Under the pieces are notes generated by a model. That model saw only the letters and a program-made list of their open reading frames with translations. It made no database searches and was not told the DNA's origin. 64,000 nucleotides of DNA from Klebsormidium nitens (lineage: Eukaryota; Streptophyta; Klebsormidiophyceae; Klebsormidiales; Klebsormidiaceae): positions 124,256 through 188,255 of the forward strand of contig DF237059.1 of assembly GCA_000708835.1 (NCBI GenBank). The letters run 5' to 3'. Positions 47,832-59,580 of the stretch are shown here, in pieces. Numbering within the stretch: the stretch's first letter is position 1; every line of letters begins with the position of its first letter. The position numbers and the translations under genes were made by a program.

Positions 47832-50495
47832 CTATCGCCAGTGAAGATCGGGGGCTGTTAAGATCTCTGGAATAGAGTTCTGAAGTCCCGGAATCTCAGC
47901 AATTAAATTATAGTACCTTTGGAGCGCTCCCGGGCCGCAGCTTTGATTACGTAACTCGCGCCCGCGTTCCGGTTCCGTTGACGTTCGGCATCCTGCCGTT
48001 TGCAAAAAAGTTGTCTGCGTCCAAACCAAAAGGGGCTGCTCCAGGTCGTCCGACTTGCCCTCCTCCTTTAATTTGCGGACAGTATGCGGACAGGGCTCTT
48101 GGACGTTCTCCATAATCCCAATGTACCGCTCCTTCGGGCTCAGCGACAGCTTCTGCTTGGGCTTCCGCTTCCGCACCCCTTCGTTCCGCCGGGAGGGCTC
48201 CTCCGTCCGCCCAATTCGCTTCTCGCCCTCAGGGGCCTTCACCGGGCTCCTCAGGCTTGCCCCTCCGAAGTTCTCGCAAGTGCTCGGCCGGAAGCAGGTC
48301 CTCCGTCCGTGCGAAAACGTTTGCTTTGGAGGGCTACACAGCAGTCTAATTGCGTCCGGCGAAGAAAAATTCGCATATATATTAGACCTTCAATTCTCGC
48401 TCAGTCTCCCCTTGTCAACATACCTTTACGGAGACTTTGCCTTCCTTCTACCGAAGCGAATCCGGGGCGCTCTGGTTCTGACGCATCAAACGAAGGACGC
48501 GACAGAGTTTCCTGGAGTCTGGTTCTGACGCATCACACGGGGGAGACGACAGATTCCCCTGGAGGATTCGACGCTCGCTTCCAAATTGCTTGCAAAAACC
48601 GTCCTCCGTCTTGGGGGTGGTAACTGAGCCGGAGTCTCGCTGAACACACTCTCTCGGTCTCTCGGGGGCTTGCACCGGGGCTTTGGGCCTTGCTCGGAGG
48701 TGATGCCGTCACGATGACGTCAGCGTGGGGGTCGCATCTCGGGCCGTGGTGCTGACGTCGGCGTCCGGGGCAGTGACGTCGCGTACCAGCCCCGGAGCTT
48801 CTGCCTTCAAAGCGGGAGGAATTTCGACCGGAACCGGAACGGAGTGACCGACCGGAAGGGGCAGAAGAGCATCTTTAGCCGTCCCGCTTTTCTGCATCCT
48901 CAACGACTGTTCTGGGGCCTGCCCCTCTGATGTGTTCATTCCGAATGCGAGGTTTTCGCTCAAAGCACCCTTCTTCGCCTTTCCTTTGTTTGGGCCGTTC
49001 TCCTTCCCGGAACCGTCCTCACTAGTTCTATTCGCAAACCCCTGAGCTTTTGGAGCGGCAGCGTGACACGTGGCGCGACAGGACTGGCCGCGGCTCGCCG
49101 CCCGAAGAACGCGGCTGCGTTGGGAAGTCTCTCCTCGGGTGAACCTTTTCTTGCGTGCGGACCTTTTCATCCTCGGACCCCTCGTTGCTGTCTTGGTCCC
49201 GCTTTGGGGGGTCTCCAGATCACAGCGCTTCGGGGCTGCTCCGTTTTGGTCTGGTTCTACTGTCAAGAAGGCTTGGGGAGCGCTTGAATCGACCGGAACG
49301 GGGCTCCGCTCATCAAAGGCAGAACGGGCGGTGGAGACTCCAGCGAGCAGTCCTCCCACAGAGCGGAACGGAGTCCATTGGATGCTGGCACCTTGTTTGG
49401 CGTGACGCTTGCCCGGAGGAAAAACGCCGCAGCGCCCCAGAAAGTCGCTTCCGGCGACCGCTCGGCCCCGTCTGCCCCCAACTTGTAGCCACGCCTAGCA
49501 GGCGACCCGACCATCTCTTCCACAGGGAGGAGGTCGCCTCCGTTGACTGCGCCCCAACCGCCGCCGCCCTTCTAACAGAGGTTTCCGCGGTGTCTTGGCT
49601 TGGGTTCTCGTTCGCTTCCGCGTCTGGAATGCCCAGCCCCCTCACTTTCTGTGGAGACACCGTTGCCTGGTCTCTGTGCCCGGTTGGTCCTACCGGGCTG
49701 TTTGGCAGGCAGGAAATCAGACCTCTGGGGGGTGTAGAAACCGGCCGGAACGATGCCCTCAGGAAGAGAGCGGCGGCGCCGACAGAGGGCCCTACGGGAG
49801 ACCCAGGCTCCCTCTAGCTGTCGACAGACCTTTCAGGCGGGTCATAATTAATCCTATATTCGCTGACGTCATCACGCCGTCGGCCTCCACTTCCTGCGCT
49901 GCTCTTGCTGACGTTACGATGCTTACAGCCTTCACTTCCTGCGCTGCCGTTGTCTCCTCGGACCCAGGGACGATTGGCGCTTCGGGTGCTTCGGCCTGAG
50001 CAGCGGCGGGCGGGGTTTGGGGGTTTAGCGCGGCTGCGGCCGCCTCAAACCCAGCCGCGGCTGCAGGGGTAAGGGGTTTGGCACTCCGGCTTCCTTGTCG
50101 TCTTCCGCCCGTTCCGTTCCGTTCACTTCCTCCACCTGGTCCTCAGCCGCGTTGTTCTTCTCGACCGCTGAATCTGCTCTTAGGTCTAGGGAGTCAGACA
50201 CTTTCTCGGTGTAATTCGCTACATTACCCACTTGCTCATCCCTTACACTCTGCTGAGACCTTCGCTCCGTTTCCATCGAATGTTCAAAAGCATCGGCCGA
50301 GTCTCCTCGGTTCGCTTCTTGTTTCTCGATCCCAAACCCTTCGCCAGAAAGGCCTTCCCGGCCGATAGTCACAGCCGCGTTCGCGGCGACCGTGCCGTCC
50401 ATGCGCAGCCTGCGCGCAGCCCTTGGCACGTGTCCCTGGTCGCCCAAAACGCGCGAGCGCGCCTCCATCTCCTCCAGCCGTTCCGCTGACCCCAC
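47832..50495 (-). CDS. Probable disordered protein, exon structure unresolved
   Basis: The minus strand has three long stretches with protein-like composition: 50025-50495 (acidic, EKVSDSLDLRADSAVEK), 48709-49359 (basic then acidic, MKRSARKKRFTRGE; KENGPNKGKAKKG) and 47832-48242 (KPKQKLSLSPKERYIGIM). Between them, an Ala-rich reading (APEAPIVPGSEETTAAQEV) near 49870-49980 lies in a different frame. They probably belong to one intron-containing gene for a low-complexity nuclear-type protein, but I could not join them with confidence and recognise no domain. Opposite-strand frames of similar length (for example 49155-49817 +) exist because the region is GC-rich, so strand choice rests on residue composition only. 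Coordinates are the outer limits of the coding signal. Confidence 0.3.
48471..48564. repeat. 47-bp direct tandem repeat, two copies
   Basis: Two adjacent copies, 48471-48517 and 48518-48564, both beginning TCTGGTTCTGACGCATCA and ending CCTGGAG, with differences in the middle. Confidence 0.85.
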
Positions 50496-52067
50496 CGGAC
50501 TCCGCCCGTACAGTCTTCACTAGGCGGTCGACGGTCTTCACTAGGCGGGGGTTTGGCGGCGGGCTCTTCCAGCGTGGAGCAGGGCTGTTTGGGGCGTTCC
50601 AGGGAGGTCTCTTTGGTAGGGGCTGTCTGGGGCGCTCCAAGTGGAGATACCGTATCATTTGGACCCGGTTATATCAAACCGGGGCATGACTTGCAGCGTT
50701 GGCGCCCCCCGGTTGGCTCTCCCCGGTCGCCAGCGGGTCCAAGAGCCGCGCTTCGCCAGCCCCGGTTGACGATCTCCGACCTCCTGACGGCAGCTCTCAG
50801 TGGCGGTGGAAGAGACGCGTACGTCTGGATTGTGGAAAGGCTGAACACGTTCTCGGAACGTTGATTTCTGCGGCCGCCGTCGCTTGTGGCACGCTTGTGG
50901 CGCATCGAGACGTTGGACTCGTGCTCAGTAAACAGGGATGCTCGGGAGGCTTGATTGGCCCTGAATTGCTGTCTCAGTGAAAGTTCGGCTGCTCATCAAG
51001 CTGGGTAAGCAAACTTGAGCGCATAAGCTTGCTTCTCCGACCCATAACTGGCCCGTAACCAGGTTAAAAGTCTGGGTACTGCACAAAGCTCCTCATTGGA
51101 CGTACAATCAGCCGCTTCTAACCAGCCCGAAAGATCGTGATAAACCGCTCAAAACCCTGTTTGTTCAACTCAGACCTTAAATGCTATCTAGGTCACAGCT
51201 TAGAGCAAGATAACACTGCATTCCACACACTCCAGACTTGATCGATACTGGGCCCGCAATCAAACTGCTTCAGATCCTGTCAAGATCAATGTTATTCAAG
51301 CAACGTGCCGTCAAAGAGTGAACAGGCGCGTCGGTAGGCCGCACAACGTCCCATGTGACGTATGCAAACCGTCAAAACCAGGCACGGCCCAGAACTGACT
51401 AAACCAATGGCTGCGACGCACTATGTGGTGCTCGTGAAGCGTATGCTTAGATTCTGCACTAATTGATCGGCCCTTTACTGTCATGCGCGCATTCGCGCAT
51501 GTAAAATTGATCATGGCCGGTGCTTCAAAATCAAAGTTGACCGGGTGTTCAGTAATCTAGCAAGAGTAAATAACGTCAGCTTGTTGAACTTAGATTCAAA
51601 CAAGTCTTTGCCGTGAAGCTTGAATGAGCAACGTTCAGCAGACGTTGAAACGATTTGGTCCCGCATGAGAGTACATTGAATAACTCGTCCGTACATTACC
51701 CAGTCGTCGAAAGTTCAGCTTGCCTCGCCCAAACATTCTTCGTAGCCAAATGACATGCTTGTACATTTAAGGAGACAATTGATTCTGAGCTAGTCAGTAT
51801 GGCCGGTCAGCGTAGAAGAGTCGAAGTTGGATGGGTTACCATGGAAGACCACATGCTGCAATGCCACTTGTGACTCAAATTAAGAGGGGGCTGTGAGGAC
51901 GCCAATGCTAATTTTCAACTCAAGCTCAATGCAAGCCAGTTGGAGTCTGGCGTGAATGGTGGCATATGCATGCATTCAGTTTGATACGTTGGGAGAAAAA
52001 TGTAACAGGACTCTTCTTAAGGACTCGTGATTGGCTTACGGTTCAAGTAACTAAATGCAGGATTCGT
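50496..52067. other. Mostly intergenic, no gene recognised
   Basis: The first 400 bases may contain 5' exons of the unresolved minus-strand gene. From about 50900 onward there is no motif-bearing frame and no RNA gene seen. Confidence 0.4.
50513..50548. repeat. Short direct repeat GTCTTCACTAGGCGG x2
   Basis: The 15-mer occurs at 50513-50527 and 50534-50548, a 21-bp period. On the minus strand it reads as a repeated LVKTV word. Confidence 0.75.
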
Positions 52068-53873
52068 CTATTTCACCTGTTCATAGTTCAGAGCAATGTA
52101 CCCGGCTTTCCGCTTTCCGTTGGTCTTTCTCAACTCGTCAATTAGTCGGTTCCAATTCGATCCCAACACACCTACAAAGAAATCAGCATCCGCGGCCAAA
52201 AATAGATTGACAAACGCCAAGTCCGACCCCGCTCTGGCCGGCGTGTGCGTCTTCCAAGGATCCTTTTCATTAGAATGGATCCGCTCTGCCTTTGTATAGT
52301 ACAAACTCCAGTGAGGCGTATACTTGCTTACAGCCTGATCTAGTATATCTTGAGACTCGGTACTCAACCAGATCGACCGCACCGCTGGATTATGCTGCCG
52401 AATCCTCTCCGCTTGCGCCATAAAGTCAGGCAAGTCCACAATCCGCATCTCGACACTCTTCTCATAAGCGTGCCGCACATGCACGCTTATGAAAGGCCGC
52501 GGCATAAACACGTCATCCTTCCACAACTCCTGCTCCAATGCTCCAGAACGCCGGGGATCCCCAGCTTCTTCCGGCGCATGCTCGCCCTGAAAACGTATGC
52601 TCTCCGCCAGCCCTGCCGCGACCTCCACCCCAAAGGCATCGTGCCTCGCGCCGTTCATCAGTCTGCACAGGTACGCGCTCGGAGCCCTGAGCAGATACCG
52701 CGTCGCCTGGGCCCTCCACCAATTCATGGGGCCATATATCTGTGCCCCGTAGTTGAATGGGCCAACTGTTTCGTCCACTATCTTCCCCTCAAACTCAATC
52801 GAGCCCCGTTCCAGCTTCCAGGGCTCCCCCCACAAGTCTGGCACTATGTCCATAAGCGTGTGATCCATCAATGCATATTCGGGGAGTAAAACCACCCGCT
52901 CTTCCAGACCCTGCGCCGCTGCCATGAGATCCGCAGTAGATCCTGGCCTGTGCCGCTTTCCCGCGAGCGCGATCGCCGCGCACTCCTTCGATGTCGCCGG
53001 CAGGACGTAGCAGTCCAGCGTCCCGTTGCTTTCACCCGCACACCCCTCGTGCATTGCGCGCTCGAAGCTGTTGTCGACCACAAACACCCGGCCCGTCATG
53101 ACCGCCAGCGCAAACCCCCCGGTTATCACATGTAACTGGGACCCTAACCCATGGGTCGATGTGTCTACCCATTGCGCCACCAGAAAGCGGACGTCCGACG
53201 CGTTGCAGTCTTGCGGATGCTGCCGCAGCCACAGGTCTTGCTGAACGTGCCTGGTTAGGGGAATGTTGTCCACGTCAGCGCCCCTAACCCAAAACGGGTC
53301 AGGAACCGGGTGTCCCGCAAACCCTTTCTGGTCTGCCCAGTCAGGAAGGCCCCCGTCAGGTAGCCTGCTGTCTTGGCTTAGCTCCTCTTGAGACACACGG
53401 TCGCAGTCTACCAAATGCGGGGGCAACGGTGGCCCCTTCTCCGCCGTCTGCGCTTCGCTTCCCGTGCCAACCTTGCCGTCAAAGAAGCGCGAGCTGTTCC
53501 ACGCTTGGAGGAGCGCCTTCACAGCAGGACAGGCGTCTAACTGCTCCGCTGTCCACTCTTTTCCCGACCAGGTGCAACTGAAGGGAACCGCTGGAGCGGT
53601 CACATTTGGAACAGGGGGGCAGGGTTTGCAGGGCTTCTCTCCCATCAACTCTGCCCCCCCAAGGGCTGGAGCCGCCATCACATTTGCAACAGGGGGGCAG
53701 GGCTTGCTGTGCTCCTCCCTCATGATATGTACCCCCACTAGAGCAGGAAAGGAGGTGACCAGCAGAAAGTGGTCGCTGGCTTTGTCGCCCCAGAAGATAG
53801 CCGCAGGGACCAGAAGGAAGAAGCTGACGCTGAAGGAGAAGAGGACCCAGAAGCGGGAGCAAGGGGACGCCAT
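52068..53873 (-). CDS. Type II membrane fucosyltransferase-like protein, intronless
   Basis: A single uninterrupted frame of 601 aa starting at the ATG at 53873. Residues 8-29 form one hydrophobic helix after a short basic end, the type II signal anchor of Golgi glycosyltransferases. A stem with two KPCPPVxNV repeats precedes the catalytic part. The motifs WVDTSTHGLGSQLHVITGGF, TGRVFVVDNSF, ISVHVRHAYEK (the GDP-binding HxRR-like site of GT23/O-fucosyltransferases) and SDLAFVNLFLAADADFFVG match the GT23/FUT8-like fold in order. Likely donor is GDP-fucose, acceptor unknown. No introns in 1.8 kb is unusual beside its neighbours and may reflect retroposition or acquisition. Several NxS/T sequons agree with a lumenal C-terminus. 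Confidence 0.7.
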   Translation of the reverse strand: MASPCSRFWVLFSFSVSFFLLVPAAIFWGDKASDHFLLVTSFPALVGVHIMREEHSKPCPPVANVMAAPALGGAELMGEKPCKPCPPVPNVTAPAVPFSCTWSGKEWTAEQLDACPAVKALLQAWNSSRFFDGKVGTGSEAQTAEKGPPLPPHLVDCDRVSQEELSQDSRLPDGGLPDWADQKGFAGHPVPDPFWVRGADVDNIPLTRHVQQDLWLRQHPQDCNASDVRFLVAQWVDTSTHGLGSQLHVITGGFALAVMTGRVFVVDNSFERAMHEGCAGESNGTLDCYVLPATSKECAAIALAGKRHRPGSTADLMAAAQGLEERVVLLPEYALMDHTLMDIVPDLWGEPWKLERGSIEFEGKIVDETVGPFNYGAQIYGPMNWWRAQATRYLLRAPSAYLCRLMNGARHDAFGVEVAAGLAESIRFQGEHAPEEAGDPRRSGALEQELWKDDVFMPRPFISVHVRHAYEKSVEMRIVDLPDFMAQAERIRQHNPAVRSIWLSTESQDILDQAVSKYTPHWSLYYTKAERIHSNEKDPWKTHTPARAGSDLAFVNLFLAADADFFVGVLGSNWNRLIDELRKTNGKRKAGYIALNYEQVK

Positions 53874-55170
53874 GGCAAGCTGGAAAGGGTCGGCCCAGAT
53901 TGGTATGTAGGTCTAACAGAGCCTCAGATCAGGCAGGACTTACTTGAGCAGCATTTCTGATCTGCTGGCAACGCGTTCCGCTTCGCAGCCAGCAGGCGAG
54001 ACCCGGGTAGGAAGTCAGATTCAAAGAGATCTGGGTGTGGTTAGCGCCCTGAAGTTGAGGGCAACTTTGCTGAGGCAGGACCGCCAGACGTCTTGTCATG
54101 TGGTCATACCAGCCTTGCCAAGTCAGAGCATTGCATGCATGTGGTGCCGTGCTCCCAACGTTGGACATCAACTTTCAATCATGCAAACGCACCTGCATTG
54201 GCAATGCTGCCAAATCTCCCAGATGCATCATGCTCAGCTCAAGCCCAAGGCTTGAGTAGTACCGGTAGGACCTACTACTCGGAGTCGGTACTCGGAGTTC
54301 GACGGAGTACCTACCTCCTCCTATTAGTAAAGGCTTGCTCTTTTCAAGCACGAACGTCGAAGCACTCCACGGCCGATCGTCTGGTACGATGATGTCGCCC
54401 CAACCGGCGCAGTCTTCAGGCTTTATGCAAGCCAGGGGAGTCGATAGGGGCACCTATCGGCCCCCCCCAACTCGCAGAAAGCCGAAGATTCAGGCATATC
54501 CCCGACTTGAATATGTCATATGCCAACTCGATTTTCCGGCGATATGCCCTATGCTAGCCGGGTTTTAACCCTTTGTCGGCGGGGAACTTCCGGTCATTTT
54601 TACCGTACGCGAATTTTATCGATATTCGCAAAAATCGAATTGACCGTGCGATTGATCGACCGGACGGCGTCGATGACTATACTGACGGAACGGCACGCCG
54701 GTAGCAGCTACGATCGCCGTCGAAACTCGAGAGTTTTTCGCGTAGGGGCAATCGGAGCCACCGGCCGCCATTGTACGGCATAAATGGACGGTGCCGAGCA
54801 TGGTCAGTATTGGCAATTACAAAACGGTATAAGCGCGAACTTCGGGAACTTGACGAAACTTGTATAAGTGACTAGGTCCTATTATTACAGTATAGCTTAT
54901 ATGGAAAATATCAGGCGGCTGCAGCTGCGGTACTAAGATTCGCATGCACACCGGTGGTACCGAAATTATCAAAGTGATCGAGATTCCGGAGTCAGGAATT
55001 GACCTAAGGTACATGCTTCTCAAATCATGTTGACTAAGCCCATTTTGACCAAGGATAGTGCTCGGGGTACGAACAAACCTCAAAAACTAAACCGATAGGT
55101 GACACTCGCTTCGCGCACCCGTTCCCACTCTAACCAGTGTGCTAACCCTACCCGTCCCCCGGGTGCTTTT

Positions 55171-55199
55171 CCTTAGTCAACATGGCCTTAGTCAACATG
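55171..55199. repeat. 14-bp direct repeat CCTTAGTCAACATG x2
   Basis: Copies at 55171-55184 and 55186-55199, one base apart. Confidence 0.85.
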
Positions 55200-55350
55200 A
55201 AATCGAGACCTACCCTAGGTACAACGTACTAGGTAGTTGGTAGTCTATTTAAAATAATACTGGCGTTACTGTCGTATACCGGGTGGATCCCGGCAAGTGA
55301 TGCGGGCAGACGGTCATCACATTTCGATCATGATTGCCGACGCGCGACGC

Positions 55351-55370
55351 CGGCCGCGGGCTCGCGGCCG
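55351..55370. repeat. GC hairpin, 8-bp stem and 4-nt loop
   Basis: CGGCCGCG (55351-55358) and CGCGGCCG (55363-55370) are perfectly complementary around a GGCT loop. About 180 nt before the PsbP-domain start codon. Confidence 0.75.
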
Positions 55371-55547
55371 GGCGTTCCGTTCTTTCAGAACTTCACATCT
55401 AGATTCTAGTAGCTGGGACTTGCACAAGCTAGTTGCAGGCGCTTGCTTGCCCCAACAAACTGTCCACTTCGTGTCACTGTTGATACAGGAGTCCGTAGGG
55501 GGGGCAGAGGCTAGCTTCTCTTTTAACGCGGGGGCTTTGCGGCAAAT

Positions 55548-58500
55548 ATGGCGCTCTCGCAAGTCAGCGCCGGCATGTGCAACCCTTTGCTGCACTTTCC
55601 GGCCCTGACGACCTCTCCATTTGTTGGGCCAACGTTTGTTTTGTATGCATCACATTGCTCACCCGCAAGCAGCACTTGCAGAGCAATTACCAGGAGTCGC
55701 CCTCAACGGGTTTACTCATCAGTGGCCTTTGGGTTGACACCAGCGCCCTTGCTAGAATCCTCTCTCTGTGGTGGTACTTTCAATTCCAGGCGTCGTTCTT
55801 CTCAGCGTCGTTTGCGCACCCGATTATACGTTCACAATTCCAAAAGTGCAGCGGTCAGTGCCGAAAAAGTTGGTGAGAGGCAATGCAGCGCAATCAGAGT
55901 GGAACAGGTCGTTGACGCGAGTGAGCATGATGACGTCAGCAAGGGGCGGAGGATGGGACGGAGAAATGTATTGGAATTGGCGGCGCTGACGATTTTGGTG
56001 GGCAACGCAGCGATCGGTGCGTCGCCGGCGCACGCATACAAGCCTCCGCCAGAAGGTGAGGTCCGACAGGATTAATTGGAGACGTAGAGGGAGGGAAGAC
56101 GGGAAGTTAGCCATGACATTCACGTTTCATTGTTTGCATTCTTGCTGGCGGACAAAGAGTTGGGCGTTGAAGGAAGGCTTGCTCAAGCAGCTTTCAGCAA
56201 GAGGGTACTCGGTGAGCGATGCAGCGAACGCATATTACTTTAGGTCCGATACTCTGGAGTTTTTCCAACCGCGAGCCCTGCAAGCTGACCGCCAAGCTGC
56301 ACCACCCCTGATTGCCGTGGCGCAACTCTTATGGCAGTCATTTCCATCATGAGGGTTCTGACCACATTCGGGCTTTGCCGAGGGATGAACAATCCATGTC
56401 CGAGGTTCTCTCTGAACGCTGGGATTGCTGTTTAGACAGCCCGTTGAGTGTAGAAAGTTGTGGGGAGTGATACTGCAGTTACGCCCCAGAGTGGATCAAA
56501 ATTGTCTGGAGATGAGCTTCCGGCAGTCACGTTCTCCTGCTTGCTTTCTGCAACAGCAATGCTTTTATAGACTCTGATGACGAGCGTACTCTGTTCAAGG
56601 ATTTCAGTTGCTAGAGAGCAGCCTTAGAGACCTGGACTATTGAATCTATGCTGTCACCCTCAGAAAGCACAGTGGCAGAGGAAACGAAAGTCGGCAGTTT
56701 TTGCATACCACTTGATCCCTCCTGAATGCTGAGGTCGCATGACAAAGCAGGCACTATTCTTCCATTATCTTGGTGTCTTCATGTTCGAAACTGCCTGAAA
56801 GCAGGCTGCTTATCTACGGCCACTCCCGTTGAGAAGCCTGGATCCTGCCGGAGTAGTGAGCTCCTTGAGAGCGGTGTTGAGGCACTTCTTGCAGTGTCTC
56901 ACAGTTACAACCGCAATTTGGGGCAACGCCTTCTCTGATACTTTGCTGCGGCAATCGTGAAGCGTTTGGGGCTCCGCTCATTGTCGCTTGAAATCCGGTT
57001 AATTTCTTGACTTATTATCTGCTTCAAATCCTGTTAATCTTTGACTGCATAAGGACTCGCATGGAGTGCCTAGCAAGCAGTCGACCAATCCCACTCGTTT
57101 TGACGGATAACGATTCTTGTTTCGTACTAACCGGTTCATGTCGTGGGGTTCGGGAAATGATTTCCCTGTGCCTAAGCATTGTCATGGGATCGTTTGATCC
57201 GGTTCCGTTGATGCACGAAACTCCTGGGAGATTCCAGTTGCTTTATCCCCTAACACCCTATCGAGCCCAGTGCGTCTTTGGATCTCAGACTGTCAAAGCC
57301 AGCATCGTCACGCTAGTAAGGCCAAGTCCTGAGGGCGGCTTGTAGTTGCCAAGAATGAATCATCCGAATAGATCGAACTCTTTTGATCCCGTTCAATCGT
57401 CAGGTGCAAATTGCAAGGTGCACTTAGCCACAGTTGTATGAACATTGTCGTTGCTCCCAATGTTCAGGTTTCCGCCGGTACACCGACCGCCTCGACGGGT
57501 TCACCCTCCTCGTTCCCGACTACTGGGTCCAGGTCCGGGGGAGCGGCGCTGAGGTGCAGTTCCGCAGCCCCCAGAACGGCGATGAGAATCTTTTCGTTGC
57601 GGTTAGCTCGCCGAGTTCTTCAAAATACACCGGGGTTAAGGATTTGGGTTCGCCAGAGGAGAGTGGGAAGTTCATCAAGAAGCAGTACGTGGCGGAATAC
57701 ATGTCGACGCGGATAGGCGTGCGGCGGACGGCGGAGGTCGTGAGCGCGAGCAGTAGAGAAGTGGAGGTGAGGCACCAAAAGCTTCTGATCGTCTTCTGCT
57801 TCATTTTCCTTTCCCTTTGTGCCGCTTTGATCGCATGCTACTTTTGCGGTGGCGATTGTTGTGGTTTCTGCTTTCTTTGCGATTCGCTTTTATTCTGTTC
57901 TCTGTTTCTGCCACCCTTCTCTCAACTTTCGTTGGGTGCTTATACACCGCCTGCTTTACGCCTCGTAGCAGTTACAACAGACCATCTCTTCACCTGTTTA
58001 TTTTTGTCGTTCACCCCGAGGCTCGTTCTTTCGTGCGTCCACCTTGGAAAGGTGGGACGTGTTTTGTCGTCTCCTTCTTTCGGCATCCCCTCTTGAAACT
58101 TTGCACAAAAGCCGCGTCGACTGGAAACTTTTGGTGGACACGAATGGCATCTGGAATGCAATATATGACTCTTGGGCTTACCTATTCCTGTTCCAACTCT
58201 TCCAGCCCTCCCTTCTTATGTGTACATCGTCATGACGATCCATGGCACAACACGCACTAAAGCTTGCTCTATTTAAAGATATTTCCTTGCCTCTTTTTGC
58301 AGGAGGGGAAGCCGTACTACCAGATTGAGATGAGCGTCAAGTCAGAGGCGAACTCGAACCAACTGGCGGTCACCCCCGAAGAGAGGGTGCCCTTCGTCGA
58401 GTGGGAGAGGAGATACATCACGGTTCAGGCGGTCGAAAATAAGCGACTATACGAGTTGCGGGTGCAAATACCGGCTGATATCTATGGGCGAGAGCGGGCC

Positions 58501-58572
58501 CTCTTGCAGACGGTGCTAGATTCATTCAGGACGTTCCCTGTTGAAAGCTTTGAAGGAGGCAAGCCTGTTTGA
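55548..58572 (+). CDS. PsbP-domain protein of the thylakoid lumen
   Basis: Three exons, 55548-56055, 57468-57766 and 58303-58572, close to 358 aa. Exon 1 is a bipartite targeting sequence: about 130 Ser/Arg-rich residues, then twin arginines RR at 138-139, a hydrophobic core LELAALTILVGNAAIG and an AHA cleavage site at 161-163, the pattern of Tat-pathway lumenal proteins. The mature part begins YKPPPEG and is a PsbP fold: YTDRLDGFTLLVPDYW, NLFVAVSSPSS, VKDLGSPEE and, in the last exon, PYYQIEMSVKS and a final helix RERALLQTVLDSFRTF. PsbP-domain (PPD/PPL) proteins assist photosystem assembly or NDH; which subgroup cannot be settled from motifs. The long first intron (1.4 kb) separates targeting and functional parts. 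Confidence 0.88.
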
Positions 58573-59580
58573 TAGATTGAGAGCATGCGGCCCTTTCCAA
58601 TCATCTTATTTGACAACCTGTGTCCAATTGCCAAGTTGAGTGTCATGCTGATTGCCTTCAGAACGGCTCCTCTTCTGCATGCGGCCGCATCAGTTGACAG
58701 CGCTTCCAAGTCTACTGGCCACGATGACAAGGCCTGGTGGATGGATGCATGCATGACCAGAGCTGCTACGAGGAACCATCTGCATGGCGCATCAGCCTGC
58801 ATATGCATGACATATACTGTGCAAGAGTACGTACTTAACAGTGCGTGAACTCGGAGGCTAGGTTTAATTCAATCAAGCGCCTGGCCTGAGAACGAAGTTG
58901 AACATGATGCATGCTTGCTGCACATGTGAGCTTACACGCGCGCTCGTACGTAACGGCGGCCCCGGGTTCAACCATATTGAGGATCGTGTACCGTCCATGG
59001 CCACTGATCGAAGAGCTAGAAATATGGCGATGGCTACATATAAGTATATATCTTACAGATGAGTATATTGTAGAAGATATCCGTCGGACCGTCGATTAAA
59101 TGCTCATGCAAGGATGTCGACTTCATAAATGCCTGATCTCTATATGCATACTAATATAAGATTCAATCTGCGTGCAGACCAGCTGGATCATCAATTGAAT
59201 GCTGATCGACGGTTGTCGCACCTCATCATTGAATGCTTACGACAGGCTGCCAGTACTAATGCATTCAGACGCACTACAGATGCCAAGCTGCTATACGTGA
59301 TCGCAAAGCTCTAAAGGACTGGCCATGATAAAACCATGCATGTGCGATCGAATGCTGTTTTGGTTGGTCGATTGTTGGCCGAGTGCAATTCCTAAGTCAC
59401 TGCTGGCCGCGGATCACGTTTCATACTGTTACCGAGTCTTTACTGTACGTTTGACGTGAACTAGCTTTATCTTTGCGGCACCGAACAATCTTATTATCCA
59501 GAATCGACCGGGGCCCTCATTTGACAACACGCTATTGTAAGCGTTAACGAATGTGCATGTATTAAGTGCCATTGTCACCC
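58573..59580. other. Convergent intergenic region, no gene recognised
   Basis: About 1 kb, AT-rich around 59000-59170 with repeated atatgcat/tatata words. No coding or RNA feature supported. Confidence 0.5.

Larger units (their letters stand above)
53874..55547. other. Intergenic region with CpG-rich, palindrome-rich patches
   Basis: No gene recognised. 54240-54320 has repeated actcggagt/ggtactcggag words. 54540-55100 is unusually rich in CG dinucleotides and short palindromes compared with flanks. Contains the short repeats listed separately. Confidence 0.4.

Noticed and set aside
49155-49817. 220-codon plus-strand frame
   Set aside because: GC-rich shadow with Ser/Arg/Leu-rich composition; the minus strand has more protein-like acidic and basic segments. 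Neither is certain.
52350-52889. Plus-strand frame of 179 codons
   Set aside because: Antisense shadow of the fucosyltransferase-like gene.
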